From a virus, in the IMG/VR virus record IMGVR_UViG_3300027833_000025, positions 1 to 64,000 of that record: DNA of 64,000 nucleotides. The stretch is one strand, 5' to 3'. The position numbers and the translations under genes are program-made. Shown one piece after another: positions 41,816 to 50,919 of this stretch; within the stretch, counting starts at the first letter, position 1; every line of letters begins with the position of its first letter. The notes below the pieces were generated by a model, which saw only the letters and a list, made by a program, of their open reading frames with translations, did not search any database and had not been told where the DNA came from.

Positions 41816-44070
41816 TAGTTCGCGCTATTGATCTAGCAAAAAGTCATAATCATGAATACGTGACGCTAGAGCATTTATCGTTGGTAATTTTAGACGATAC
41901 CGCAGTACGTATTATGTGTTACGAAATTCAAGCAGATTGTGAAAGTATACAACTCGCGATTGAGGATTACCTAGCAGCAGAATGTGATGAATTAGTTATG
42001 TCATCTGATGAAGAAATTACTCCACGTAAGACACAAATGTTAGAGCGCGTATTCAATCGTGCAATGACACAGGCTGTATTTTACGGAAAGCAATCAATCA
42101 ACAATGTTGATTTGCTATTAAGTATTCTCTCAGAAGAGCAATCAGTAACAGCACATTTCGCATACGAATGTGGACTAGATAAGCATTCACTATCAGCGTG
42201 GTTGCATGATGTGAATTCAGTAATAAGTGAAGACTTTCGTGATGAAACAACAGGAACCAAACAGAAGCAAATACCTCGTAGTAATACAGCACCTTCGGCA
42301 TTAGCACAATTCACTGTCAATATGAATGAAGAGTCAAGTAATTATGATGATGTAATTGGTCGCCGTGATGAATTACGTGATCTAGTACAGACACTTGCAC
42401 GTAAGAAGAAATCTAATGCAGTGTTAGTAGGAGGTAGTGGTGTTGGTAAAACTGCTATTGTGGAAGGATTGGCAAAACTCATCGTAGAAGATGAAGTACC
42501 AGATGTTATCAAAGGTAAAACTGTATTAATGCTTGACATGGCAAAATTAGTCGCTGGTACTAAGTATCGTGGTGATTTCGAAGAGCGTATGAAGGCACTA
42601 GTTGAAGAATTAGAAAAGCGTGACGATATCATATTGTTCATTGATGAAATTCATATGGTAATTGGAGCAGGCTCAACTAGTGGTGGTTCTGGCGGTATGG
42701 ATGCAGGAAACTTACTCAAACCCTCATTGTCAAGTGGTAAATTAAAAGTAATTGGTGCAACAACTGATCAAGAATATCGTAAATTATTTGAAAAAGAAGC
42801 AGCGTTAGCAAGAAGATTCACTAAGATTAATATCGAAGAGCCTACTTCCGAAGAAGCAAAGAAGATTATTCGTAATGCTGCTATGTCATATGAGATACAT
42901 TATGGATTTGAAATTGAACCATCTGCATGTGACTTAGCAGTTGATTTAAGTGCAGAGTATGTATTTAATAAGAAATTGCCAGATAAGGCATTCGATGTAA
43001 TTGATCGTGCATGTGCATTTAATAAGATTCAGCCTATCAATGAGCAAGTCACATTGATTACTGACGAAGCGATTCGTGCAGAATTATCTCGCTACACTGG
43101 TATACCAGCAGAGCATTTAGGAACTAAAGCAGAAGAACAAACAAACAACAAGCATATTCAAGTAGAGAATTTCTTGCGTAATAATGTATTTGGACAAGAC
43201 GAAGCGATCAATCGTGTAATCAATTCAATTACCATTAGTTTAGCAGGATTAAAAGAACCAAATAAGCCTATCGCAAGTTATTTATTCACTGGTCCAACTG
43301 GTGTTGGCAAAACGGAAACAGCAAAGCGACTATCAGAGTCTATGGATATGAAACTCGTGCGATTTGATATGAGTGAGTATCAAGAAGCACATTCTGTATC
43401 GAAGTTGATTGGTTCACCTCCTGGTTATGTAGGTCATGGTGACGGAAAAGCAGGAGATGGTTTATTGATCACTGCATTGGAAGATTCACCAAATTGTGTG
43501 TTATTGTTAGACGAAGTAGAAAAAGCACATCCAGATATTATGTCAGTATTATTGGCATTATTAGACGATGGTGTGATCACATCAAGTACAGGAAAAAAAG
43601 TATCAGGTAAGAATTCAATTATCATTATGACATCTAACTTAGGTGCGCGTGAAGGTTCAAAGAAAGCGATTGGATTTGGTGATCAAGCATATAACGCAGT
43701 AGCCGTTAATGAAGCAATTAACAAATTCTTTGCACCAGAATTCCGAAATCGATTAGATGGTATTGTACAATTTAATGCATTAAAATTAAAATATATGCGC
43801 AGTATCGTTCTAAAGTTCTTAGGACAATTAGAAGGTTATATCGCATCACGTGGTGTTGAGATTGAATGGGACGAGAGTATATTAGTTTTCCTTGAAACAG
43901 AAGGTTATGATCCAGCAATGGGCGCACGTCCTCTTTCACGACTAATCAACGAGCGTATTAAATTACCATTAGCAAAGCATATTATGAATGATACAATCAC
44001 TGAAAAACTGATTATCAGTTATACAGATGGTGAAGTATTAATAACAACGAAAGAACTGGAGGCAGTGTGA
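41794..44070 (+). CDS. clpA: ClpA-type AAA+ unfoldase
   Basis: 758 residues, same size as bacterial ClpA. N-terminal Clp_N repeat domain, Walker A GGSGVGKT (near 210) with DEIHMVIGAG, a second Walker A GPTGVGKT (near 500) with LLLDEVEKAHPD, and EFRNRLD sensor 2 region. No ClpB middle coiled coil. The Ile-Gly-Phe tripeptide at about 626-628 stands where ClpA carries the loop that docks onto ClpP, so it could redirect host ClpP. No phage clpP is seen here. Overlaps dnaJ upstream and the aminopeptidase downstream. Confidence 0.95.
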   Translation: MSEIENIVVRAIDLAKSHNHEYVTLEHLSLVILDDTAVRIMCYEIQADCESIQLAIEDYLAAECDELVMSSDEEITPRKTQMLERVFNRAMTQAVFYGKQSINNVDLLLSILSEEQSVTAHFAYECGLDKHSLSAWLHDVNSVISEDFRDETTGTKQKQIPRSNTAPSALAQFTVNMNEESSNYDDVIGRRDELRDLVQTLARKKKSNAVLVGGSGVGKTAIVEGLAKLIVEDEVPDVIKGKTVLMLDMAKLVAGTKYRGDFEERMKALVEELEKRDDIILFIDEIHMVIGAGSTSGGSGGMDAGNLLKPSLSSGKLKVIGATTDQEYRKLFEKEAALARRFTKINIEEPTSEEAKKIIRNAAMSYEIHYGFEIEPSACDLAVDLSAEYVFNKKLPDKAFDVIDRACAFNKIQPINEQVTLITDEAIRAELSRYTGIPAEHLGTKAEEQTNNKHIQVENFLRNNVFGQDEAINRVINSITISLAGLKEPNKPIASYLFTGPTGVGKTETAKRLSESMDMKLVRFDMSEYQEAHSVSKLIGSPPGYVGHGDGKAGDGLLITALEDSPNCVLLLDEVEKAHPDIMSVLLALLDDGVITSSTGKKVSGKNSIIIMTSNLGAREGSKKAIGFGDQAYNAVAVNEAINKFFAPEFRNRLDGIVQFNALKLKYMRSIVLKFLGQLEGYIASRGVEIEWDESILVFLETEGYDPAMGARPLSRLINERIKLPLAKHIMNDTITEKLIISYTDGEVLITTKELEAV

Positions 44071-45488
44071 GTGAATATGAAAATAATTCAGCAATTGTAG
44101 TTGAATATAAATCAAAGTATTACAAAGTATTAGACAAAACAACGAAAGGACAGTTACAAGCAGCATGGGATATGAATGATTCAAGTAAAGATGATGATAT
44201 GATTGAAGTAACATATCCATCTGGTATGTCTGTTCATGCAGTACTCATTGTAAAAACAACAGCATCTACCGATACCGATTACCGCAATCTTGGTGGTAAA
44301 TGCTTTTCCAAATATAATAAAAAGTGCAATCATGTTTATTTTGAGTTTAATGATAAGACATCAGCGTTTATCATTGAAGGTGCACGACTTGCTGCATACT
44401 CATTCAGTAAGTACAAGACAGATACAGAAAGTACTACGTTTACATATATTCATGGTACAGATTCAGTCAAAACCATTGAAGAAAGTGTGTTCTTGGCACG
44501 TGACCTAGTTACTGAGCCGGGTAACGAATTGTATCCAGAAGAGTACGCAGATCGTATCAACCAAATGTTAACACCTTTGGGTGTAACAGTAAAGATTATG
44601 CATGAGAAATTTCTACGTAAACTAGGATTTGATTTGCTATTGAGTGTTGGTGAAGGTTCTGATCGTGACAGTTATGTTGTTGTGATGGAACACATGAATG
44701 CTGATACAGACGCAGCACCACTTGCTCTAGTAGGAAAGGGTGTTACATTTGATTCTGGCGGCATCTCACTAAAGCCTGGAAAGGGTATGGGAGATATGAA
44801 GACTGACATGGGTGGTTCAGCAGCAGTAGTTGGTGCTATGCACGCAATTGCTTCTCAGAATGTAAAAGCCAATGTAGTAGGAATCGTAGGACTTGTAGAA
44901 AACATGCCGTCTGGTGGTGCAACTCGCCCAGGTGATGTTATCGGGTCATTAAATGGTCAAACAGTCGAGAACTTGAATACAGATGCAGAAGGTCGCTTGG
45001 TACTTGCAGATATTCTAACGTATGTACAAAATGAATACAAGCCAGCACAGATTATTGATTTAGCAACATTAACTGGTGCTATTTTGGTAACACTAGGTCA
45101 CGAAGCAGCAGGTTTGTTTAGTAATTCTACTGGGTTCGCTAGTCATATTTCATCAGTTGGTTCAGATGCAGGAGAGAATTATTTCCGTATGCCAATGGGT
45201 AAAGTATGGAATAAGATGATAGATTCCCCTATTGCTGATATGCAGAACATTGGCGGTCCGTATGGTGGTTCCACCACAGCAGCAGAGTTCTTGTATCGGT
45301 TCGTTGATAGTGATACTCCGTGGGCACATTTGGATATTGCAGGAATGGCATGGGCTGATAGTCCTAAAGATACCACACCTAAAGGTGCAGTAGGATTTGG
45401 TGTACGTACCCTGTACGATATCGCCTGTGGTTTAAATCACGATCCAGCAACAACTCACTGGGCTATCGATCTAGATATGCAATACTAA
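44067..45488 (+). CDS. pepA: M17 leucyl aminopeptidase
   Basis: 473 residues, GTG start overlapping the clpA stop by 4 nt. The catalytic core has LVGKGVTFDSGGISLKPG (metal Lys and Asp), DMKTDMGGSAAV and the signature NTDAEGRL near residue 304, so both zinc sites and the catalytic Arg are kept. It trims peptides to free amino acids. Directly after ClpA it would finish breakdown of unfolded proteins, supplying amino acids during infection. PepA can also bind DNA in some bacteria; that role cannot be judged here. Confidence 0.95.
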   Translation: MSEYENNSAIVVEYKSKYYKVLDKTTKGQLQAAWDMNDSSKDDDMIEVTYPSGMSVHAVLIVKTTASTDTDYRNLGGKCFSKYNKKCNHVYFEFNDKTSAFIIEGARLAAYSFSKYKTDTESTTFTYIHGTDSVKTIEESVFLARDLVTEPGNELYPEEYADRINQMLTPLGVTVKIMHEKFLRKLGFDLLLSVGEGSDRDSYVVVMEHMNADTDAAPLALVGKGVTFDSGGISLKPGKGMGDMKTDMGGSAAVVGAMHAIASQNVKANVVGIVGLVENMPSGGATRPGDVIGSLNGQTVENLNTDAEGRLVLADILTYVQNEYKPAQIIDLATLTGAILVTLGHEAAGLFSNSTGFASHISSVGSDAGENYFRMPMGKVWNKMIDSPIADMQNIGGPYGGSTTAAEFLYRFVDSDTPWAHLDIAGMAWADSPKDTTPKGAVGFGVRTLYDIACGLNHDPATTHWAIDLDMQY

Positions 45489-45516
45489 TTTGATTGTTGT
45501 GTACTCTCTTTATAAT

Positions 45517-45525
45517 GATAAATAG
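45517..45525 (+). promoter_or_regulatory. T4-type late promoter
   Basis: GATAAATAG, 26 nt before the ATG at 45552, ribosome binding site AAAGAGAG. Confidence 0.65.
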
Positions 45526-45551
45526 TATTGTTATAAAGAGAGATAAACCCA

Positions 45552-46409
45552 ATGGCATATAGAGGTATTCAAGCAACAAACTTAATAAGTGTAGACGCAG
45601 CATTTGATGATGCGTTGCTTATATTAAATAAATCAGGTACAACTCCAGTAGATGTGGGATTCTTAGGAAGAATTGGTCCGTCATCTTACTCTGGTCTTGT
45701 TAAAGATTCAGAAACAGATTCGTTCATTCTAATTAACTCAATTAATTTAAGTTCACAATCTATTAATGATATCAGTCCATTAGATACAAGTATAGTAAAA
45801 GGCAATATTACAGTAGCAACGATTACAGCAGATTCATTTGTTGGTAATATTAAAGGTAACATTTTAAATCCAACTACTGGTGCAATGGTAGTAAACGCCT
45901 CCGGAGGTATTTACACATTAACAGGTAATGTAGCAGGCAACTTATATGGCGATGTACTTTCACCTACCCAAAATACGCCAATTATTACTACTGGTCCAGT
46001 AAGAGACACATTAACAATCCATGATGCACATATTGAAAAAATAAAAGCACCTGCAAGTAGTGGCGGTGCAACAATACTTAACACTTCTGGAGCAACTACA
46101 CTATCAGGACATAACGTTCATCTAACAGGATCACTATATGGTGATATCGGTGATACACTAGCAAATGATCCAGTGCTTACAGTTGGTACTGGCAATAATG
46201 ATTCGCAAATAGCAGTAACAGTAGCATCAATAGATGAATTGCAAGTTAATGACTCGTTTGTGTTACCAAAAGGTACAGCAGCACAGCATCCAGCCAATCC
46301 AGTTGAAGGACAGATGTTTTTCAATACAGAAACGAAACTGTTTGAAGGTTATGACGGAACATCATGGATACAATTCCTACCAACTACATTCTCAATGGCA
46401 ACTCCTTAA
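45552..46409 (+). CDS. Virion structural (fibre/baseplate-type) protein
   Basis: 285 residues, Gly/Thr/Asn-rich beta repeats (GNIKGNILNP, GNVAGNLYGDVLSP, TGSLYGDIGD), a pattern of trimeric fibre shafts, and a C-terminal NPVEGQMFFNTETKLFEGYD followed by GTSWIQF, typical of the end domain of phage fibres. Late promoter upstream. Likely a tail-fibre component. Confidence 0.75.
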   Translation: MAYRGIQATNLISVDAAFDDALLILNKSGTTPVDVGFLGRIGPSSYSGLVKDSETDSFILINSINLSSQSINDISPLDTSIVKGNITVATITADSFVGNIKGNILNPTTGAMVVNASGGIYTLTGNVAGNLYGDVLSPTQNTPIITTGPVRDTLTIHDAHIEKIKAPASSGGATILNTSGATTLSGHNVHLTGSLYGDIGDTLANDPVLTVGTGNNDSQIAVTVASIDELQVNDSFVLPKGTAAQHPANPVEGQMFFNTETKLFEGYDGTSWIQFLPTTFSMATP

Positions 46410-46438
46410 TACATCATAGTTAACATAGTTCCTATAAT

Positions 46439-46447
46439 GATAAATAC
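46439..46447 (+). promoter_or_regulatory. T4-type late promoter
   Basis: GATAAATAC, 23 nt before the ATG at 46471, with TAGGAG ribosome binding site. Confidence 0.75.
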
Positions 46448-46470
46448 TATTATATTAATAGGAGTATCTT

Positions 46471-46644
46471 ATGGCTAAGATAGCAGAAACGGTCATCGTG
46501 ATTAAGGCAAGCAAATTGCTAAAAGATGGTGACGAATCAATAGACGTATTAGATAGTGATTCACTCGCTCAACTTACAGCAGTAATTGAAGAATTGACTG
46601 GCACTGGCGTGTTGATTGAAATTGAAACATTAGACGGACAATAA
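46471..46644 (+). CDS. Very small late protein
   Basis: 57 residues, MAKIAETVIVIKASKLLKDG start and acidic C-terminus (VLIEIETLDGQ). Good ribosome binding site and late promoter directly upstream; 4 nt before the next gene. Probably a small virion or assembly protein. Confidence 0.62.
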   Translation: MAKIAETVIVIKASKLLKDGDESIDVLDSDSLAQLTAVIEELTGTGVLIEIETLDGQ

Positions 46645-46648
46645 TAAA

Positions 46649-47020
46649 ATGGCTAGTTCAACAGTAATTTTAACAAACAAAGCAGAAATGTCATACACAG
46701 GTGAAAAAGCCAGAGGTGATGGATTTTATGGATACAGCGACGGTCTACATACTGTTAGTTTTCATGTAAATAATTTCACTGGTCGTATTTGGTTAGAAGC
46801 AACATTACTTGAGTCACCAACAGAAGCAGATTGGTTTAATATTGCATTATCAAGCGGTACTGCATATTTACCATACGATGCACAATCAACAACATACGGA
46901 GCAACATTCACTGGTAATTTTGTATATGTTCGTGCAAGAATAGACAGATCGTACTTGGTTGATCAAACATATGATGCATCAACGCACGGCGTGGTAAACA
47001 AAATAGTACTAATGATTTAA
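46649..47020 (+). CDS. Small virion protein, paralogue of the 9393 protein C-terminus
   Basis: 123 residues. HTVSFHVNNFTGRIWLEATL, then ADWFNIALSSG and FVYVRARIDRS with a C-terminal VNKIVLMI align with the last 90 residues of the 9393-10214 product. So the module exists alone here and as a domain there. Flanked by fibre genes; likely a fibre- or baseplate-associated fold. Confidence 0.7.
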   Translation: MASSTVILTNKAEMSYTGEKARGDGFYGYSDGLHTVSFHVNNFTGRIWLEATLLESPTEADWFNIALSSGTAYLPYDAQSTTYGATFTGNFVYVRARIDRSYLVDQTYDASTHGVVNKIVLMI

Positions 47021-47031
47021 GGAACTAAACA

Positions 47032-49545
47032 ATGGCAATTAACGCAGTAAGACCTCGTGCGACCCTTGATGGTTCACAGCAAGGTATCGTAGATACTACG
47101 ATGCCTGTAACTACTGGTGACATGTTAGTATATGATTCATTAAAGAACATGTACGTACCATCAACGACCTCGGCATTAACACTTGGTAGTTTTAACAATG
47201 ACCTTGGTTTTCTTTCACTAGAGGAAGTTAATGCAGCGATTGATGCCAATGCGGTAGCATCTGTGGGTGGTGTTATTGATCTAGCAGCATACATAAAAAC
47301 AGTAGAAGTAGAAGCATTATTCACTGCATATGTACCTCCTCTAGTAGATTATGCAAACATACTAAACACTCCATCACTAACACCATATGCAACAAGCGTA
47401 TACGTAGATCAACAAATAGCAGCAGTTGACGTATTTAGTGGTGATTATACTGATTTGATTAATAAACCAAGTTTATTCAGTGGTGATTATGCTGATTTGA
47501 CAAGTCAACCAATCATTCCAAGTATCGATGGATTAGCAAGTATTGCATATGTAGATCAACAAATAGCAGCAGTTGTACATCCAGCAACTGATTTATCAGC
47601 ACATGCATTGATAAGCAGTTTGCCAACTGATATAAATGATTTAACAGACACCGATTCATTATTAGTAACCGATCTAACTGAATATTCAACCATTACATAC
47701 GTTGATCAGCAAATTGCAAATGTCAGTGCTGGTAATCTTAGTGAATTCATAACCACATCTTCATTAGCGACTTCATTGGCTGCATATACATTAACTACTG
47801 CGTTATTCAGTGGTAGTTATGATGATTTAACTAACAAACCAGTAGATTTTGTTACAACTGGTTATCTTACGAATACATTGGCTTCTTATCAGCCTATAAC
47901 TGATTTAAGTGTTTATGCATTAACAACTTCATTGTTTAGTGGTGATTATGCAGATTTAACTAATACACCTACATTGTTCAGTGGTGAATTTGCAGATTTG
48001 ATTAATACACCTACCATCTTTAGTGGTAGTTATTCTGACTTGACTAATCAACCAATTATTCCAAGTATCGATGGATTAGCAACGATTGCATCGCTGCCAA
48101 CAGATGTAAGTGACTTAACTGACACCAACAGCCTATTAGGTAGTGGTGGAACAACTAATTACAACAACTTAACTAACAAGCCCACCATACCAACAGATGT
48201 AAGTGACTTAACTGACACCACTAGTTTATTAGGACAAGGCGGAACCACACTTGATGGTCTGTCAAGTGATGTAAACACGAACACACTAACTATAGAAGCA
48301 GGTTGGGACTTAATTCCTGCAACTGACGGATTGCAATCACTTGGTAGTGCCACAAACCGCTTTACAGAAATTTATATCGATGATAGTACCATCAATATCG
48401 GTGGAAATGCCATAGAATCTGATGGTTATGGTAATCTATTATGGAACACAAAACCACTTGCAACACAAGAGTATGTAACAAATGCGATAAGCGTTGCTGA
48501 TTTTGGAACTCTCAGTTCAACATCTGATTTAAATGATGTTGCAATATCTGGTGTATCAACCAACCATATACTTATGTATAACGCATTAAGTTCGATGTGG
48601 GAAAATATAGACTTAGACGTTAGTTGGGCAAGTAAAGATTATGTTACGGCACAATTAGTAGGACTGCAAACAGATGGTGTAATCGACTTAGAAGGCTATG
48701 CAAGTGAATCTTGGGTAACACAAAAATTAGTAGAACGTGGCGATCACTTTAGTGCTGACTACAACGATCTTGTTAACCGACCTACCTTGTTTAGTGGAAA
48801 TTATAACGACTTATCCAATATACCAGCAAGTAGTTTACCAAACTTATCGTTTATATTAACACAGAACGTACTTTCATTAAATAATGGAAATGAAATTGAC
48901 TTATCTACACTTGCATTAGATTACAGCACGTTAGTAAATAGTCCAACAGTCTTCAGTGGTAGTTACAGCGATTTATCTAACGCACCAGTATTGTTCAGTG
49001 GTAATTATTTAGATTTGGCTAATAAGCCTTATATACCAAGTGTTGCGGGATTAGCAACAGAGAGTTATGTTAACAATAAACATGCAGAGCCAGATGTTAT
49101 TGGTGATAGAAATTTCACTAATAATATTGAGTTTAGAGCAGATATTAAGCAAGTAGTATCTGGTGTGTCAACAACAGCACAAAGACGTGACTTAGTGTTT
49201 GCAATAGAGACTACTGATGCAGTGGAAACAGAGGTATCATTTAGTGATAGCACTTACGTTACATTAGCAGATAATACTACTGCTAAGTTTTCTGCTACTT
49301 ATGTTGCTACTAGTGGTACAGCACATGATAGTTTTAAAGTAACTGGTATTGTTCACAAGATGTCAGGAACTATGGTCGCCATTGGAAATAACAGTTATGA
49401 AGTAACACAGGATAGTGATTCAGGATGTACAGGATTTGTATCAGTAGATGTAGCAAATGATAGAATCAAAGTATCAGTACAAGGTCCAGCAGCAACATCA
49501 ACTGATTGGGTTGTATTTTTAGAACTGATAGAGGTCACACGTTAA
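47032..49545 (+). CDS. Long tail-fibre protein with FSGxYxDLxNxP repeats
   Basis: 837 residues. About ten copies of FSGDYADLTNKPTL-type units, interleaved with YVDQQIAAV and IPSIDGLATIA segments, form a long repetitive shaft. The last 150 residues are a different, beta-rich domain with SFSDSTYVTLADNTTAKFSA, probably the trimerised tip. AAGGAAC ribosome binding site; in the late fibre cluster 45552-50468. Repeats likely recombine, altering fibre length. Confidence 0.85.
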   Translation: MAINAVRPRATLDGSQQGIVDTTMPVTTGDMLVYDSLKNMYVPSTTSALTLGSFNNDLGFLSLEEVNAAIDANAVASVGGVIDLAAYIKTVEVEALFTAYVPPLVDYANILNTPSLTPYATSVYVDQQIAAVDVFSGDYTDLINKPSLFSGDYADLTSQPIIPSIDGLASIAYVDQQIAAVVHPATDLSAHALISSLPTDINDLTDTDSLLVTDLTEYSTITYVDQQIANVSAGNLSEFITTSSLATSLAAYTLTTALFSGSYDDLTNKPVDFVTTGYLTNTLASYQPITDLSVYALTTSLFSGDYADLTNTPTLFSGEFADLINTPTIFSGSYSDLTNQPIIPSIDGLATIASLPTDVSDLTDTNSLLGSGGTTNYNNLTNKPTIPTDVSDLTDTTSLLGQGGTTLDGLSSDVNTNTLTIEAGWDLIPATDGLQSLGSATNRFTEIYIDDSTINIGGNAIESDGYGNLLWNTKPLATQEYVTNAISVADFGTLSSTSDLNDVAISGVSTNHILMYNALSSMWENIDLDVSWASKDYVTAQLVGLQTDGVIDLEGYASESWVTQKLVERGDHFSADYNDLVNRPTLFSGNYNDLSNIPASSLPNLSFILTQNVLSLNNGNEIDLSTLALDYSTLVNSPTVFSGSYSDLSNAPVLFSGNYLDLANKPYIPSVAGLATESYVNNKHAEPDVIGDRNFTNNIEFRADIKQVVSGVSTTAQRRDLVFAIETTDAVETEVSFSDSTYVTLADNTTAKFSATYVATSGTAHDSFKVTGIVHKMSGTMVAIGNNSYEVTQDSDSGCTGFVSVDVANDRIKVSVQGPAATSTDWVVFLELIEVTR
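47430..49040 (+). repeat. In-frame degenerate tandem repeats of the fibre shaft
   Basis: Recurrent TTCAGTGGT-GATTAT-type units, roughly 30-45 bp cores, at 47439, 47475, 47811, 47937, 47976, 48018, 48792, 48954 and 48993. They encode the FSG(D/S/N)Y.DL.N.P motif. Coding repeat, not CRISPR. Confidence 0.75.
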
Positions 49546-49561
49546 TTATTTTACAATAAAA

Positions 49562-49570
49562 GATAAATAC
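49562..49570 (+). promoter_or_regulatory. T4-type late promoter with hairpin leader (copy 1)
   Basis: GATAAATAC followed by GTGC-AAAA-GCAC (49576-49587) and AAAGGAG before the ATG at 49615. The same unit recurs at 50109. Confidence 0.75.
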
Positions 49571-49614
49571 AAATAGTGCAAAAGCACACAAATTAAAATT
49601 AAAGGAGTCAAATT

Positions 49615-50094
49615 ATGACAACTAAAGTAAATGACGTATACGAAGTAGATAGCCAGTTCCTAACAGGTTCACTTGCTCACTTTACAACAACATGCGCAGA
49701 CATGGACGAAGCAGCAGCGGGCGCATATGCTCAAGATGTAGTAGATACAGCAGCAGCAAAGGCAGCAACTATCGCAGCGAAAGCAGCATGGGATGCAGAT
49801 CCAGGCAACGCTGGTTTAGAAACAGCATATGATAATGCAGTAATTGCAGAAGCAGCAGCAGTTGCAGCAGAAGCAGTTACACTAACTGCTCTTAACGAAC
49901 ACAAAGCAGCAGTAAAGCGTGCAGTTCACATTGTAGAAGGACGTGCAACACTTGTTGTTATGGGTGCAGTCGCTACTCCTGATCTTCGTGTAGCAGTTGA
50001 AAACAATGGTACATGGACAGCAGTTTCACTAGCAGCAGAATTAAACGCTGGCTGGGCTGGATCGGCTTGGACAGTAGCAGATTTTGCATACTAA
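49615..50094 (+). CDS. Ala-rich virion protein
   Basis: 159 residues. Half is a long Ala-rich helix (DTAAAKAATIAAKAAWDADP and VIAEAAAVAAEAV), ending in a small beta domain (RATLVVMGAVATPDLRVAVE). Strong late promoter, hairpin leader and AAAGGAG ribosome binding site imply high expression, as for abundant virion proteins. Exact role unknown. Confidence 0.65.
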   Translation: MTTKVNDVYEVDSQFLTGSLAHFTTTCADMDEAAAGAYAQDVVDTAAAKAATIAAKAAWDADPGNAGLETAYDNAVIAEAAAVAAEAVTLTALNEHKAAVKRAVHIVEGRATLVVMGAVATPDLRVAVENNGTWTAVSLAAELNAGWAGSAWTVADFAY

Positions 50095-50108
50095 AATTTA
50101 GTATAAAA

Positions 50109-50117
50109 GATAAATAC
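50109..50117 (+). promoter_or_regulatory. T4-type late promoter with hairpin leader (copy 2)
   Basis: GATAAATAC, then GTGC-ATAA-GCAC (50123-50134) and TTAAGGAG before the ATG at 50163. Near-duplicate of the 49562 leader. Confidence 0.75.
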
Positions 50118-50162
50118 AATTAGTGCATAAGCACACAAATAACAAATTAAGGAGTCATAAAA

Positions 50163-50468
50163 ATGGCAACACGTAACCCAGCAAACGTAATTGAATTCGG
50201 TAAATTCAACTACGGACCAACAATCACAGATTATACAATCACAGCAGCAGCAGATGTTTCAGCAGAAGTTAATCCAGGCGAAGAAATGGAAGCAATTTTA
50301 GAGAGTATCGCAATGCGTGGTACAATTATTGGTCTTTCTGATCACAGCGCAGGTGGAACGGTATTCACCGTATCAGTTGAAGGAAGCGCATGGGCTGATG
50401 CAGCCGCTATGCAAACAGCACTACAGGCATTAGCACTAACAATCGCAGGTGCAATGACAGTAGCATAA
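50163..50468 (+). CDS. Small virion protein under duplicated late leader
   Basis: 101 residues, one compact alpha/beta domain (IEFGKFNYGPTITDYTITAA ... TVSVEGSAWADAAAMQ). Not similar to the 49615 protein, although their leaders are nearly identical. Followed by a strong terminator. Likely an abundant small capsid or tail protein. Confidence 0.62.
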   Translation: MATRNPANVIEFGKFNYGPTITDYTITAAADVSAEVNPGEEMEAILESIAMRGTIIGLSDHSAGGTVFTVSVEGSAWADAAAMQTALQALALTIAGAMTVA

Positions 50469-50496
50469 GTTTAACATTTAACGTAAGTTAATGTAA

Positions 50497-50537
50497 TTAA
50501 AAAACCGAGTATGTTTTCCTGCATGCTTGGTTTTTTT
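50497..50537 (+). terminator. Rho-independent terminator ending the fibre cluster
   Basis: A-run, stem ACCGAGTATG (50504-50513) with CATGCTTGGT (50522-50531) including two G-T pairs, 8-nt loop and seven T residues. Confidence 0.88.
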
Positions 50538-50551
50538 ACGGCTTGACTTTG

Positions 50552-50560
50552 TATAAATAC
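50552..50560 (+). promoter_or_regulatory. T4-type late promoter
   Basis: TATAAATAC, 24 nt before the ATG at 50585. Confidence 0.78.
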
Positions 50561-50584
50561 TATCATATAATGGAGAAAGTAAAT

Positions 50585-50914
50585 ATGTCAGATACAGATT
50601 TAAATGAAGATGGAAAAATAAGTATGCTAGAAGCATTTCCATATTGGTTTGATAAATTAAGATTATTTCCAAGAGCATTCATAACTGTTTACATTTATTT
50701 GCTATATGATGTATCACAGTGGTTTATGTTATTAGAAGAGCCTAATATGGCACAAGCAGGATTGGTATCAGTTATAGTAGGCGCAGGCGCAGCATGGTTT
50801 GGTCTATATGTAAACTCTGGTAGCAACCATACAACAACACCAGTACAGGTTGCGACCACGAAGTCATCGCCTCGTTCAGTATCACGTTATTCATCAGACG
50901 AACAAATAGGATAG
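50585..50914 (+). CDS. Membrane protein with EF-hand-like N-terminus, holin candidate
   Basis: 109 residues from ATG 50585 (TGGAG 9 nt upstream; the earlier in-frame TTG lies before the promoter box). DLNEDGKISMLE resembles an EF-hand calcium loop. Two spans follow (FITVYIYLLYDVSQWFMLL and VSVIVGAGAAWFGLYV) and a hydrophilic Ser/Thr tail. Similar proteins in T4-like marine phages are sometimes called holins. It stands alone under a late promoter after a terminator. Confidence 0.6.
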   Translation: MSDTDLNEDGKISMLEAFPYWFDKLRLFPRAFITVYIYLLYDVSQWFMLLEEPNMAQAGLVSVIVGAGAAWFGLYVNSGSNHTTTPVQVATTKSSPRSVSRYSSDEQIG

Positions 50915-50919
50915 ATATT

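Noticed and set aside
41794-44070. ClpB (disaggregase) as identity of the AAA+ protein
   Set aside because: No middle coiled-coil domain, length matches ClpA, and the IGF docking tripeptide is present.
47430-49040. Regular short repeats that could suggest a CRISPR array
   Set aside because: Repeats are in frame, degenerate and encode the fibre motif FSGxYxDL; spacing is irregular and there are no unique spacers.
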